A DNA stretch of 64,000 nt from Chrysophaeum taylorii (Eukaryota > Sar > Pelagophyceae > Pelagomonadales > Pelagomonadaceae), in assembly GCA_029834535.1 (NCBI GenBank), contig JAQMWT010000524.1:496001-560000 (forward strand), in the 5' to 3' direction. Below the pieces are notes generated by a model. The model was not told where the DNA came from and made no database searches. It was given only the letters and a program-made list of their open reading frames with translations. The stretch's first letter is position 1; every line of letters begins with the position of its first letter. Made by a program: the position numbers and the translations under genes. Below are positions 1 to 10,661 of this stretch, piece by piece.

Positions 1-3000
1 GTCGGTCGTTGTTTTCGACTCTTGGTCGTCGATGTGGCGCGCGTCCGACGAGTCGCGCCTCTTCTTGTCGAGGAAGAGGTCCTTGAGGAGGAGGAGGGTG
101 GGGGAGAGGCTCACGACGGAGAGGCCGATCGCGACGACCAGGAAGAAGCCAAAGCAAATCTCGAAGGCGGTCGAGGCATCGTCGTCGACGCGGACGACCA
201 AGACGAAGGAGAGGAAATCGGTGACGACGTCGGCGACGGTGAAGACGAGGCCCACCGTCAACCGAAGCTCCGGGGCCGTGAGGGCATTGATAAAACGCAC
301 GAGCTCGAGCTTGGTCGAGTGCTTTTGGAGCGCGTAAAAGCCGACGGCGACGATCGCGGCGCCGCCGGCGACGAGGATGCCCGTCGCGAGAGCCGCAGGG
401 ATGTCGTCGGCGGCGCTCGAGGTGTCGTCGGATTCTCGGGGTACCCCCGGAACGCGAACGTAGACGTGCGCGACGCTCTGGCCTGTCGCGTGGAACGCGG
501 CGTCGCAGGCGGTGACGGCGTGGGTGATCGGGATCGTTTCGCCCGCGTCGAGACGCGGGCCCGAAAGCTTCACGAGGACGGTTTTTCGCGGCGCCGTGGC
601 GTTGTTGGCGTAGTACACGAGGCGCGCGGGTTGGAAGGAGACGTCGAGTCCCGTCGAATAGCCCGCGGCGAGGGCGGGCTCGATCCAAACCGCCCCGCGG
701 CGAGGGAGGCTCGCGATCGAGAGGTCGTAGGTAACGGTGTCCGTCGCGGCCACTACCGTGCGCGGCGCTGCGAAGACGAGGTCGCCGCGCTCGGAGGCGC
801 GCGTGCGGCTCGGAATGCCCGAAATCCAGCCGGGCGTCGCGAGCGCGGGGTCGGCGTAGTCGTCTGGTTTCGAGTTGACGTAAAATTCGCGGCCGCGTTC
901 GGCGAGCAAGAAGCAGGTCGGTTCGGTTTCCTTCCATCGCGCGTCGTAGCTAAAGTACCTGCACTCCGTCACGAGCTCGCAGTACTCGGCACACTTGTTG
1001 GCCGACTCGGCCGCCTCGTACATCAAAGAGCTCGAGGGGCTTATTCTCGCGATCGCTGGCGAGAAGCCGTATTCGACGAAGGGGTAAAACTCGGCGTCGA
1101 TCCCGGGGGTATGGTAGCTCATCTCGCAAAAATACCACGTCTTGCCGTCGTCGTCGTCCCCCCCCCCACCAAACGCGGGGCCCGAGAGCGTCGTCTGGCC
1201 GATGCCGCAGCACGCGTCGCCGAACGACGCGGAAGAATTATCGATCAAGTTCAGAACGGGTCCCTCGTCGACCCCGAGATGCCGCAAGGTCGGGGCTTCG
1301 GAGAAGATGGTTGGCGCGATAAACCGCACCGGTGACCCTTCGAGCAACAAGACGTCGAGGTTTGGGATCCCTTGGAGAGCACCGGGAGCGACGATCGAGA
1401 GCCGCGGGTTACCGCGAGCGTCGAGCTCGCGGATGTCTTCGTGGAGGACCGAGGGCGGGAGCATCGGGAGGTCGCGGTAGGAGCAGTTTGCGACGTGGCC
1501 GGTACTACAGTCGCACACCTCGCAGAGCTCGTTAAGATGCTCGGGCACCCAATAAACAGCCTTGTTTTCGTAGTCGTACGACGACGCGAGGAGCGTCACG
1601 TTCTCGGGCGGCACCGCCGTCCCGAGATAGCAGTTCTTCTCCAAGGTCGCAAAAAACACGCAGCTCGGATCCTCGCGGCAGAGATCGCAGCACGACTGCC
1701 GCTTGAACTCGATCAGCACGAATCGATCCGTGTGCCAGTCGAGCAACGGCACGAGCTCGCATTTTGAAGAAGAAGAAGAAGAAGAAGAAGAAGAAAGGTT
1801 GTTTAAACCTCCGACACGGATCGACGAGAGCGCGACGGTCCCCGACGTGAGGCTGCCGATCTCGCCCTGGGAGTCGATGTTCAGCTCGAACCGATATCCC
1901 TTGAGTCGATCGACGTCGAGCTTCCGGTTGCCGCTCTGCCCGACCCAGCCCGCGAGCCAGAACGGCGAATCTACGTCGTCGTCCCCGACCAGCGCGACCT
2001 CGAGGTGCGAGAGGCCGAGGTCGTCGAGGAGGTAGTGGAAGCTGTAGTATTGTTCGAGGGCTTGCGCTTCCTCGCACTCGACCCCAACGCACTCGCTCGC
2101 GTCGAGCAACACGACGCGGAGATGGGCGCGCCGAGTTGCGCTCTGGATCGCGGTCACGAGGACGTCCACGGCAAGCGCCGCCGAAACCGCCGCCGTGCTG
2201 CTCGCGTTGCTTCTCCTCGAGACGTCGTAGTAACTGACGCCGGGCGCGATGTGGCGAAAGTCGACGAAGCCACCCCAGCTCTCGGTCATCTCGACGGTGA
2301 AGTTGAGCTCGAGACTGCCGTTCGCGAGGCAGGCCACGGTTCGCCGTTCGGCGAGGCGCTGCAGGCCGTAGTACTCCTCGACCCACGCGCCCTTTACCTC
2401 GACCGCCTGCGCCCAGTCCTCGACCTCGAGGGCCGCACCGAGGAGCGCGCTACCGCGACACGCGAGCGCGTCGAAAACCGCCACCGCGGCCGTATCTTTT
2501 TCCGCAGCAAACGCAACGCGCCAGCCGACGAGGTGGCCGGTATCGAGGCGGCCATCCCCAAGCTTCGTCGTTCCGACAAGGGTCCATGACGTCCACGGGA
2601 CTCGGATTGTGCGCCACGATAGCGCTTCCAAAAAAAAGTTCTCGACGACGTACGAAAACGTCTCGTTGTCCGAGCCGTCGAGGAGCTCTATTGTCAAGGT
2701 CCCATCGCTCCCCGCCACGTAGTAGTCGAGGCTCAGGACCTCCGAGGCCGCGCACGCGACGTAGGCTTTGCCGGGGCCCAGCCTCGTGCCGAAAGCGACG
2801 GCTTCATTATTCTCGATTGAAGAAGCAACGACCATCGCCGACCCGTTGAGGGATAACTCGTTGGTGGGCAGCGAAGAGGGGGTGTAGACCATGGTGGAGG
2901 TGGGTTTTCCCCAGACGTCGAAGGGCTCGATGACGAAGACTTCCTCGGCGGCGACGACGACGACGACGACGACGAGGAGCCAGCCCGCGACGACGAGAAA

Positions 3001-3012
3001 GAATTTCCGCAT
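1..3012 (-). CDS. Large secreted/type I membrane glycoprotein with PAN-like and LRR-like ectodomain (3' end outside window)
   Basis: The minus strand is open from ATG at 3012 to base 1 with no stop (1004 codons), so the C-terminus lies outside the window. The product starts with a signal peptide whose hydrophobic core is a run of eight valines. A beta-rich, lectin-like stretch follows (about residues 25-420), with several N-x-S/T sites and a serine run near residue 410. Next come a cysteine-rich PAN/Apple-like patch (CCDLCREDPSCVFF), a short leucine-rich stretch (IRELDARGNPRLSIVAPGAL) and a second PAN-like patch (CAEYCELVTECRYF). Three hydrophobic segments near residues 868-891, 916-941 and 945-975 place the end in a membrane. 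A cell-surface adhesion or sensing role is inference. It is divergent from the small gene at 3104, with 91 bp between the starts. The domain names rest on motif resemblance only. Confidence 0.8.
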   Translation of the reverse strand, partial: MRKFFLVVAGWLLVVVVVVVAAEEVFVIEPFDVWGKPTSTMVYTPSSLPTNELSLNGSAMVVASSIENNEAVAFGTRLGPGKAYVACAASEVLSLDYYVAGSDGTLTIELLDGSDNETFSYVVENFFLEALSWRTIRVPWTSWTLVGTTKLGDGRLDTGHLVGWRVAFAAEKDTAAVAVFDALACRGSALLGAALEVEDWAQAVEVKGAWVEEYYGLQRLAERRTVACLANGSLELNFTVEMTESWGGFVDFRHIAPGVSYYDVSRRSNASSTAAVSAALAVDVLVTAIQSATRRAHLRVVLLDASECVGVECEEAQALEQYYSFHYLLDDLGLSHLEVALVGDDDVDSPFWLAGWVGQSGNRKLDVDRLKGYRFELNIDSQGEIGSLTSGTVALSSIRVGGLNNLSSSSSSSSSSKCELVPLLDWHTDRFVLIEFKRQSCCDLCREDPSCVFFATLEKNCYLGTAVPPENVTLLASSYDYENKAVYWVPEHLNELCEVCDCSTGHVANCSYRDLPMLPPSVLHEDIRELDARGNPRLSIVAPGALQGIPNLDVLLLEGSPVRFIAPTIFSEAPTLRHLGVDEGPVLNLIDNSSASFGDACCGIGQTTLSGPAFGGGGDDDDGKTWYFCEMSYHTPGIDAEFYPFVEYGFSPAIARISPSSSLMYEAAESANKCAEYCELVTECRYFSYDARWKETEPTCFLLAERGREFYVNSKPDDYADPALATPGWISGIPSRTRASERGDLVFAAPRTVVAATDTVTYDLSIASLPRRGAVWIEPALAAGYSTGLDVSFQPARLVYYANNATAPRKTVLVKLSGPRLDAGETIPITHAVTACDAAFHATGQSVAHVYVRVPGVPRESDDTSSAADDIPAALATGILVAGGAAIVAVGFYALQKHSTKLELVRFINALTAPELRLTVGLVFTVADVVTDFLSFVLVVRVDDDASTAFEICFGFFLVVAIGLSVVSLSPTLLLLKDLFLDKKRRDSSDARHIDDQESKTTTD

Positions 3013-3103
3013 GTTTGTCGTAGAGAAGAATTTGTGTGGAGGGCCGAAAGTGCCCTCGAGATACGTAGATTCGTTGCACTTCAAGAAGGGGAGGGGGGGA
3101 ACG

Positions 3104-3556
3104 ATGTTCTTTGTGACACGTTTGGTGATCACCGGGATTTTCCACCGCCACAGATGCCTCCCCCCGCGCGCCTCGAAGGACGACGCCGACTTCGAGGACC
3201 TGATGCGGCGCGCCAACGAGCTCCGGCGCGAGGCGCGCGAGGCGGAGGCCGAGCTTCCACAGCCTTTTGTTGATAATACGTCCTTTATTATCCAGGAGGA
3301 GGAACGGAAACGCGAAGAAGAAGAACGACGCAAGGTGAGGCGCCAGGTGGTCAACGCCTTCGACAACCTGCCCCCCCCCGAGGCGGAGGCCTTGTTCGAG
3401 AAGCTGCGCGGCGACGATCTCGAAAAGGTCGCCGCTCTCGCCGCGGAAGCCGACGACGTCGAGGCCGAATATTTCGCCGGGGGAATGCCTCCCGAGGTCG
3501 CCGGCGACAAGATCCGCGTCCTCCGGTCGCGAATTCGCATGCTCGCAAAAGAGTAG
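3104..3556 (+). CDS. Small charged coiled-coil protein, unknown function
   Basis: A 150-residue product if translation starts at the ATG at 3104. The frame is open further upstream to 2891, but that part overlaps the N-terminal coding region of the divergent gene (start 3012), so the internal Met was chosen. The N-terminus (MFFVTRLVITGIFHRHRC) is basic and hydrophobic and could be an organelle-targeting sequence. Residues about 30-80 are rich in Arg and Glu and look like a helical coiled coil. The rest is an acidic helical stretch ending in MLAKE and a TAG stop. No known family was recognised. A mitochondrial assembly or ribosome-associated role would be a guess. The third-position GC bias matches the neighbours. 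Confidence 0.5.
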   Translation: MFFVTRLVITGIFHRHRCLPPRASKDDADFEDLMRRANELRREAREAEAELPQPFVDNTSFIIQEEERKREEEERRKVRRQVVNAFDNLPPPEAEALFEKLRGDDLEKVAALAAEADDVEAEYFAGGMPPEVAGDKIRVLRSRIRMLAKE

Positions 3557-3639
3557 TAGTTACTATATATAGTATGGTGGGTTTTTTGTTGGACCGGTTT
3601 TGTTGCTAGAGCGAGCAGCCTGACTGGCTGACTGACGGA

Positions 3640-4575
3640 CTACCAGACGACGTCACCGAGGACGTCGTCGACGAAGGAGGCTTCGTCGTCTTCGGAGCGG
3701 GGAGGGGTACGCGCGTTGTCGAGGTGTTCGAAGGCGTCATCGGGGACCACCCCGACAGTCCACGTGTTGAGTTGCGCGTCGGGCTGGGCTACCGTGAGGT
3801 GCGCCAGCTTGGCGGGGCCTCGCGTGGTCTCGTAGAGGGTGTCGACCAAGTCGAGGATCGCCTGGGGGCCCCAGGGATTGTCGGCAAAAAATTTGTAGCG
3901 GGCCCTGGCGTTGGCGTCGCGCGAGGACGACCACGAGGAATCGAAGATCTTATCCACGTGGCCCTGGCCGCTCCACCAAACGGTCCAACCTCTCGGGATT
4001 TGTTGGTCGGCGACGTTCTTGATATAGTCCGAGGGTGCCCCCCCCAACACCCTCGCGAGCTGCGCGTCGACCGAGCCGCTGTCGTCGACCCTCTTGAAAC
4101 ACGAGACGCACACGTCAAAGTCGCACCGTTCGCACCTGTACCCGATCCCCGCGTCCCGGCAAAAGGCGCACCACCCTTGTCGCACCGCTCGGGTCAGGGG
4201 GCACGGGTGGAGCTGCGGCACGATTGCCCTGCACGCCTCCCTCCGCCAGGCGGCGGCTTCCTCGATGATCATCGCGTGCATCTCCTGGACGGCGCGATAC
4301 TCTCGCGTCGCCGAGACGTGGATCGACCCGACCCCCAGCGTCGCCAACAGCGTCTCCCTATCCATCGTCGTGTACCCGTCGACGCCGCCGCGCGCCTTGG
4401 CCTCGCACTTGAGCGCCGAGTGAGACGTATGCCGCCCTATCCGCGGCAACTTGGGCCGTTCCCCCGGCGGCACGTTCTCCAGCTGCTTCTTCGGATTCAG
4501 CGGACACGACGCGTGCGTCACCCGCGAGTGGCTCGTCGACCCGCATCGACAAGGTTTCTTCGCCTGGTGGGACAT
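3640..4575 (-). CDS. Zinc-binding protein with N-terminal CxCGS knuckle and DC1/C1-like finger
   Basis: 311 residues from a clear ATG at 4575, single exon. The N-terminus carries C9-x-C11-GSTSH16-x4-H21-x2-C24-PLN, a small zinc-knuckle form that recurs in protist proteins. Residues 123-160 form a cysteine-histidine finger (C125, C136, C139, C148, C151, C156, C159) spaced like DC1/C1-type or ZZ-type zinc fingers. The C-terminal third (about 185-311) is acidic and Trp-rich with no family recognised. There is no signal peptide or membrane segment. Nucleic-acid or protein binding is the plausible role; the ligand is unknown. It converges on the small coiled-coil gene, with 83 bp between the stops. 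Confidence 0.7.
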   Translation of the reverse strand: MSHQAKKPCRCGSTSHSRVTHASCPLNPKKQLENVPPGERPKLPRIGRHTSHSALKCEAKARGGVDGYTTMDRETLLATLGVGSIHVSATREYRAVQEMHAMIIEEAAAWRREACRAIVPQLHPCPLTRAVRQGWCAFCRDAGIGYRCERCDFDVCVSCFKRVDDSGSVDAQLARVLGGAPSDYIKNVADQQIPRGWTVWWSGQGHVDKIFDSSWSSSRDANARARYKFFADNPWGPQAILDLVDTLYETTRGPAKLAHLTVAQPDAQLNTWTVGVVPDDAFEHLDNARTPPRSEDDEASFVDDVLGDVVW

Positions 4576-7500
4576 TGCCTAGGGGATCCGCCGCAATGCT
4601 AAGGTAACTATAGGAAACTGTCGACCGTTGGATTAATTATCGAAACTGCCCGTTTGACTCTGACGACAAACTACCAAATTTCGAACTCTTTGAAATTCTG
4701 TTTTCCGACGTGACACAAACCAAACGGGCACCCCTCCACCAATAACTACTACGAGAACAACAACAACAACAACAACAACAAACGCAAAACCTGACGCGAG
4801 CGCAAGGCCGCCCGACCAGACTTGGGGCACCTTCCCAATTCCCATGCTTGCTCCCATCACCCCCACGCAGCGTCAGTTTGGGCTTCATCTCTTGTCGAGA
4901 AGTTCCCCCCCCCAATATGCAAAGGCACCTGGCTGCCCATTGTTTGCCGGAACTTTCTTCTTCGGTGCAAGTTCGAAAACTACACTCGATTCAGTATGTC
5001 ATACTTCTTAATAAGCTCTCTATGTATGACCTCGTCACGCCACGTCGACGACGATGACGCGCTACCCGTCGACCGTCGTCGTGATTTTCGATGACTGACT
5101 TTCCGCATCACGCGCGCACACACCACCACCAAGGAAGGATCTCTCTCCCCCCCCCCCGCGCGAATCGACGACGACGATGCTTTGAGCAGCGATGATCCAT
5201 CATGTGTGGTGACAACGAAAAACAGATGATATTGTTGCGCTACATGATGATGACGCCAGGGCCTGCGTCCTGTAGCGTTCTTCCAATAGCTGCACATCGG
5301 CCGCGTTCCACCACCGGCAGACCGCCAGGATTCATCCCGTGCCGCGATTCGACCTTGAATTCGCTGGCCCCAGAATTATTACGCACCTCCGCTCAATCTC
5401 ATCTTCATCATCCTCAGAACTGGCTTTATTTAGTTCGACGTACTCTACTTTGCCGCGACCCACCATGCAAAAAATGGCTAATAAAAACAGGAGTATTCTC
5501 TATCTAAGCAACTCGAGACTCGGAACTGATGACGGTATTCTTCAAACCGACTTTCCGCCGGGCGCCCTTGGGCATATGGCCGAGATGAGGGGTAGCGTAT
5601 CGGCGAGATGACGCGAAGAGATGTATGTCTGCGTGACTGTTTTTGGGAACCGCCGATGATTCAGCTCGACGTTGGACCTCGGTCTGTGGCTTTGTTCGCA
5701 CCGGTGCAGCTGGGGCATCTGAGCCTCCTGTCCCGGCTGCCGTCGACACATCGGACCAACAGGCCACACGGCGACGAGCATGCTCTCCACCGCGGAGGCT
5801 CTGCATAATATCATGGCCAATCGAGGGATATATTGCAGTATTGGCATCGCTCGCGTACCAGACGTCGTCGGCCCTTATTACCACGGACGCAGCCGAGAAA
5901 CACCCGGAGGGTGTCTGAGCGTTCGTCAGATTCGGAAAAAAATCCCGGAGCTGGGTCTTATGGCCCCGATGGGGCATGCATCGGCGGCACCGCCAGAACC
6001 CGTGGACACCGTCTATAACTACTTAACTGCCAAAAGCGCATCCACAACTTTTCCCCTAAAAAAGAGGATCAGGTTTCTAGGAATAATTCGACAAAGTACG
6101 AAAGTACTAATAAGTCTTTCTTTCTATCTAGGAATGATTCTGTGTTCAGGATGTAATCATAATCCCCGCAAAAATCTCCAACATATTGAAAAAGCGCCAC
6201 TTACCCAGAGCCGGCGATGGAACTTGGGAGATCTTAGTGCGTTCCATCGAATCCTCCTCACATCTCAAGTTCATTTCTGAGGTGGCGGCTTCCATTCATG
6301 ATAATGCAGTCAACTTCCGCGACGTCAAGTTCCACGTCAATCACCACTGATCAATACTTTATATTGGAGGAGGCATTTCCTCCTGACTATTCGTGAGTTT
6401 CGGTCCCATACCTCTGCGTGGAGAGCCGGCCATCTTGACCACGAATTTGGGGTTTGAAGTTGGCACTCTATTTCTTTCTTGGACTATATACACAAGGTAG
6501 GTGGTACGGCACGCCGTGCCATGGAGCTCAAGCCCGACCTCGATCAACCACAATACAGATGTCGGTGCTGCAGTCGACGCATACGGGTGTCGGTGCTGCG
6601 GTCGAAGCAGAAGTACGGCGCTTTTGTGTTATGTCGGACACAGCGCGCGCAGTTTTTAATCGAGGCAGTGAGTGGCCTGTTGTTCACTACTCATCGGTGC
6701 GTGCTCTCCCTCGATCTTCTCAAAACAACCATAGCTCAGGCCGAAGCGACCAAAGTCGAGAGGAGGGAAGGTGGATCCTTCCGACATCTCCTTTTTCCAG
6801 TATTTGCGGCGACCCCCACTGACGTCCTGAAGCGACATGGAATGAAAAAACTAATACTCTGCAGATTTCACCCTTCCGCCGCCGTCGTCGTACGCGAGGG
6901 TGAAGTAATCTGGCAGCGACAGATCTTCTCCGATGTTGACGACCCAGAACAGCTGCGTTGACCATGGATGCGCTGTACCCCTGTCTTCCGGCACGCTCCA
7001 GGCTGCGTCTTCCACTCGATCCGGTACGTAGCTACCCGTCCTCAACGACGACGATGTTCTTTCTCGCATCCAGCTTGTCCTCCTTGCTGCGCTCAGCATC
7101 CGGCGGGGGCTCGTCTACAGACTCCTCATCGTCTTCGTCATCATCATCGCCGCCCGGTTCCTTTCTTCTATCCTTCTGCGCACGTAGGCAATCTTGGAGC
7201 AACATCCGCGAGTGACCTCCGTCACGAACGTTGAGTCGCTGATAATCCACTCCACTCTACGCTACAACAAACTCGGACAAATTTTTCCCAATATCAGCAG
7301 CTTCCCTTTCACCCCCTGTTTCTTCCACAAGCGGCCAAACGCCTTCGAGCGGGCCATTTTCCTCCCGCGTTTGGAGTTGATTTTCCCGGCCAAGGCCTAG
7401 AGACCGCCTGGCACATACATCCGGCGGGCCATTTTCGCGTGGTGATAACTCGGCCGCTACAGCAGCTAGCGACAAGCAGAAACAAATAAGAACATGTAGA

Positions 7501-8504
7501 AATCATGCTCTTTCACACGGTGCGGCATACCCAGGTGTTCAAGATCGTGCGGAGGTTATGGTTAAAATTCGACTGTCAGTGGTAGCGAGTGGACACAGTG
7601 AGGAAGGAGGGGGTGGTTCGCGGAACAGGCGCGATTGAATCGACCGTCGGGGCACCCATTCGGACCTCGAGGTCGCTGGAATGAGCTTCCTCGAGCACAG
7701 TGCGGGTCTCCGAGGGGGAATGGGCGCAGCTATAGCACGAATCCATCCATTCGCGTTTGCCGTCCAGAGCTGGCCGGTTAGAGCGAGCTGCCCCAATTGC
7801 TTGCCGTTTTCGTCCTATAAACAACAGATTTCGCCCTCTCATTATCGCTAGCCGACTAGAGCGGTGCACCAGCTTCACCGAGACAGCAGTGTTGTTGATA
7901 CGGAGGAGCCAGCCGGCCCAGTAGATGACGCCGATTCTATTCCATGGGCAATTCTTCGCTTCACTTGGGAAGCGCGCCCGCCTGCGCGCGATGAGGAAGC
8001 ATCAAGTTGCTGTCGATCCCGAAGTAGGGCACGATCGCCTTGTCCAACTCCCTCGCGTCGTACTTGGCGCCAGTCTTATCGAAGGCGTGGGCATCTTTAC
8101 CAGAAGTGCGCGACCTCTGATGCGCTTTCCGGGTGAATATCGCTGAGCCTTCGCCCCAGCGTGTAACTGGAAGGGCTGGCGGCAACTCCCTATTGATTGC
8201 AAGCGCCTTCATGGGCCAGTGTCCCACTCACACGACAAAGCAAGGATACAAATCGCAGCACCACGAACACGAGGAACCCAAGGAAAGCACGCTTCCGGCG
8301 ACGACACAGACCGGAGCGCACATATCCTTCATATATACTAGTTCCCGCCAATCTACGGTAGAACGCCCTGCGCTCCCCGGTGACCATCCTCCCGAGAGTG
8401 CTCACTGTCTCTCCCACGTACGATACCTCGTAGCCCCGGGCCGCTTCGCCCTCGCGCGTTGCTGGCTACCCTCGACGTTAATACTGAGAAAAGACTTTAC
8501 AGAC
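4576..8504. other. Gene-poor, decayed stretch
   Basis: About 3.9 kb with lower GC and many stops in all frames. No protein family could be recognised. It has a (CAA)n microsatellite near 4754-4783, poly-C runs near 5147-5158 and short ORF pieces with no consistent codon bias. A minus-strand acidic ORF (7032-7250) followed by a frame-shifted piece (6851-7099, with the motif AYDDGGGRV) may be a dead gene. Nothing firmer can be said. Confidence 0.5.
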
Positions 8505-8791
8505 TTAGTCCTCCTCTTCCTCCTCTTCATCTTCATCTTCGTCCTCGTCTTCTGCTTTTGCCTTGGCCGCGAGTTTGGCGTCACGTTTGGCTGTCCACTC
8601 GAATTCACGCTGCAAAAGAAAGTGGTGATTGAGCTTCTGGCGTTGCTTCGTGGTTATCTTTCCGCGGAGCTCCTGAGAGACAGTCACGCTGTCAACAAAA
8701 CACTCACGTTGCGGTCCATGATGTACTGGATGTGCGGGGGGATAATCCCGAGGCCGACCTTCTTCACGGGCTTCTCCTCTTCGTCCGCCAT
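8505..8791 (-). CDS. Small acidic-tailed protein, two exons with a 35-nt intron
   Basis: Exon 1 runs from ATG 8791 to 8708 (28 codons, MADEEEKPVKKVGLGIIPPH and so on). It is followed by a consensus donor GTGAGT at 8707 and an acceptor ending CTCTCAG at 8673. Exon 2 (8672-8505) continues in phase 0 with ELRGKITTKQRQKLNHHFLL, then a basic helix and a C-terminal tail of Asp/Glu, and stops with TAA. The spliced product is 83 residues. The intron (35 nt, not a multiple of three) is needed to join two reading frames that each look coding. The basic helix plus acidic tail suggests a nuclear or ribosome-associated small protein, but no family was recognised. It stands alone in a decayed region. Confidence 0.6.
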
Positions 8792-8850
8792 CGGCGATCT
8801 CAAGAAATCCTAGGGTAAGGTTAAGATTTGCCACGACAACAAGCGAGGGG

Positions 8851-9087
8851 TTTCTAAAGATCGACTGCGTCGGGTGCTTGAAGGTTTTGGTGCGGGGGCA
8901 TTAGGGATGTGCCTGGACCACAAAGCGAGCGTTTTCAACAAAAGCCGACTGCTAAGAGGCGGGGGCGTTGCGGGGCTTTGCGTTGTGTGGGGACGTGAGG
9001 GACGCGTGGGTTTTTAAAGGTCGACTGCTCTAAGTGGGGGAGTGCGGCGAGCCGGGGTTTTTACAGTCGACTGCTAAGAGGGAGGGG
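8851..9087 (+). repeat. Cluster of four copies of a TCGACTGCTAAGAGG-type motif
   Basis: Four related copies lie in about 240 bp, beginning near 8851, 8941, 9011 and 9054. Each has a T/A-rich lead (TTTTTAAAG or similar), a core CGACTGCTAAGAG with small changes, and a G-rich tail. Single or inverted copies recur at 17971-17997, 27591-27621, 30645-30690, 30990-31030 and, degenerate, near 34030. This makes it a dispersed repeat family of this genome. Confidence 0.65.
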
Positions 9088-9490
9088 ATGCGAACGGGAG
9101 CGCGGGCGTTTATCGCGCTAGGCCAGGCCAGTTAGTAAGGCAGGAATTATTGGCGTCTACCTCGGCGCCGCGGCCTATAGCAGCGCCCCTAGTTACTCAC
9201 GGAGGCCCAAGATAAGGCTATATGTTCCTTAGCTAGGTAGCTGAATGTGGCCTTTCGCGCTGTTGCATAGAAAACAACAAGGGGAAGGAAGGGAGGCGAG
9301 AAAGCTAGATAGAAGAGAAGGGGCGAGCAGAAGTCAGTGGAAGTGAGCTAAGCAAGAAAAGGGGGGAATATCATACACGTGACTCGTGTTTGCCGTCCTT
9401 CCCTTCTTGTAGCTCATTAAAAAACTAAGCAGCCATCGTACAGACTTGATAAACCATCGTTAATACCACAAATTAGCGTCGAAGCGATTT

Positions 9491-9800
9491 AGCAACACAG
9501 GCAACAGCATCACGTCGCCATTCTAAGCTATCGTCGAAATACGTAGCCACGCAACTATGTGCTGAGAGGTGAGCCACACAGGCAACACCATAACGGGTGT
9601 CAAAACGCAACGACTAAAGCAGGGTCGTAACGTAGAGCACACACGCAACACCATCTCATCAACATTGTTAACCATCGCCGAAACGCTGAACCAAATAGCG
9701 CGGTGATCTACACAGGCAAAACCAGCACGGCGCAATCATAAACTAGCTTACCAAATCATCGCCGTGATGTCAGCCACGCAGGCAACACCATCACGACGGT
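9491..9800 (+). repeat. Degenerate tandem array, unit about 65-80 bp
   Basis: A consensus CAGGCAACACCATCACG recurs five times, near 9496, 9578, 9641, 9714 and 9780. Between copies are partly conserved pieces such as AACTATCGTCGAAA. Spacing is irregular and identity is moderate, so this is an old minisatellite-like array rather than a CRISPR array or a coding repeat. Confidence 0.5.
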
Positions 9801-10226
9801 ATCGTAAACTATCGTCGAAACAAGTAATAACCAAAGCAGTGCTCTGGTGTAAGGACACTATGACGAAGAATCGTACATCACTGTCGAAAAATAGAATCCA
9901 AACCAGCAATCGAACCCAGCGTCCAAACCAGCTTTCACGCGCACCATGCAGCCGAACTCCTCCTCACGGACCCAAGTAGATAGACGTATCGCCGACACCA
10001 CCGAATGCGAGCCCGCGACCAGGCAGTCCACGCGAGCTTCCACGGGCGGTAGCGCGCTACGGTCCCAATCCGCTGTTGCTTAGGTGAAAGTGGTCACGGA
10101 GTACAGCAACTTGGCGAACTCATGTCCACTAGGTAGCACAGTCGCTCACAATACGGAAGGCCACCGTGCCATCGTCCACGTCGCCATCGTACTCATCGCC
10201 CACCAGCGGCACACATCCTAAGCAAG
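9801..10226. other. Non-coding stretch, nothing recognised
   Basis: AT-richer sequence continuing from the tandem array, with fragments of the same short words. No coding potential or RNA gene was recognised. Confidence 0.4.
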
Positions 10227-10661
10227 CTAAATAAGTATCGGCAATCCCCTCATAATTCCATCAGAACTTGGCGCTCTAGAATCCGCATCAGTGCACGCTC
10301 CATCACCTGCTCGTAAAACAGCCACCGAGTAGTGTGTGCAGGACAAGAGTAAATCTCGCAAGGTCTCAGGGTCGCTCCGCTGATGACAACACCGACAAGT
10401 GCGATCATTTTCCACAACGGCTAATCGCAGACCGTGCAGCGGCGTACATCTGTGACTACCAACTGTTTCATTGCAACCTTGGAATGCATCGGTGAACGTT
10501 TTCGGTGCCTCTAAAAAAAAAATCGCCGCGCCGCCTGGCGTTCGGTGATAGCGGGCGAATTGGTACCCCCGTATTCGGGCATAGATTGAGCGTCTACTAG
10601 CTGGTAGAGGAGCGCCCGCCCAGTGTCGAAGCGCCGACGCCCGAAATAAGTCACGCGCCAC
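10227..10661 (-). pseudogene. Remnant of a non-LTR retrotransposon C-terminal zinc-knuckle domain
   Basis: A 144-residue open frame contains RTCRCCHQRSDPETLRDLLL followed by SCTHY. That fits the C-terminal zinc-binding segment after reverse transcriptase in many LINE-like elements (C-x2-C, then E-T/S-L-x-H/D-L-L-x2-C). No intact polymerase motif was seen upstream on the same strand (10.7-12.9 kb), so only a tail fragment remains. The same motif type recurs on the plus strand near 28.3 kb. The assignment rests on a short motif. Confidence 0.35.

Noticed and set aside
22-1335. 437-codon plus-strand ORF at the left edge
   Set aside because: It lies opposite the coding strand of the membrane glycoprotein and reads as Arg/Gly/Glu-rich shadow sequence.
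4633-4915. Minus-strand ORFs with a valine or cysteine run near 4.7 kb
   Set aside because: The runs come from a (CAA)n microsatellite read in two frames; no domain or codon bias supports a gene.
9491-9800. Possible CRISPR array
   Set aside because: Repeats are degenerate, spacers uneven and the genome is eukaryotic; no Cas-like gene is nearby.
9880-9930. A tRNA-like B-box word (GGGTTCGATTG on the minus strand)
   Set aside because: No A-box or cloverleaf could be drawn around it; no tRNA gene was found anywhere in the window by eye.
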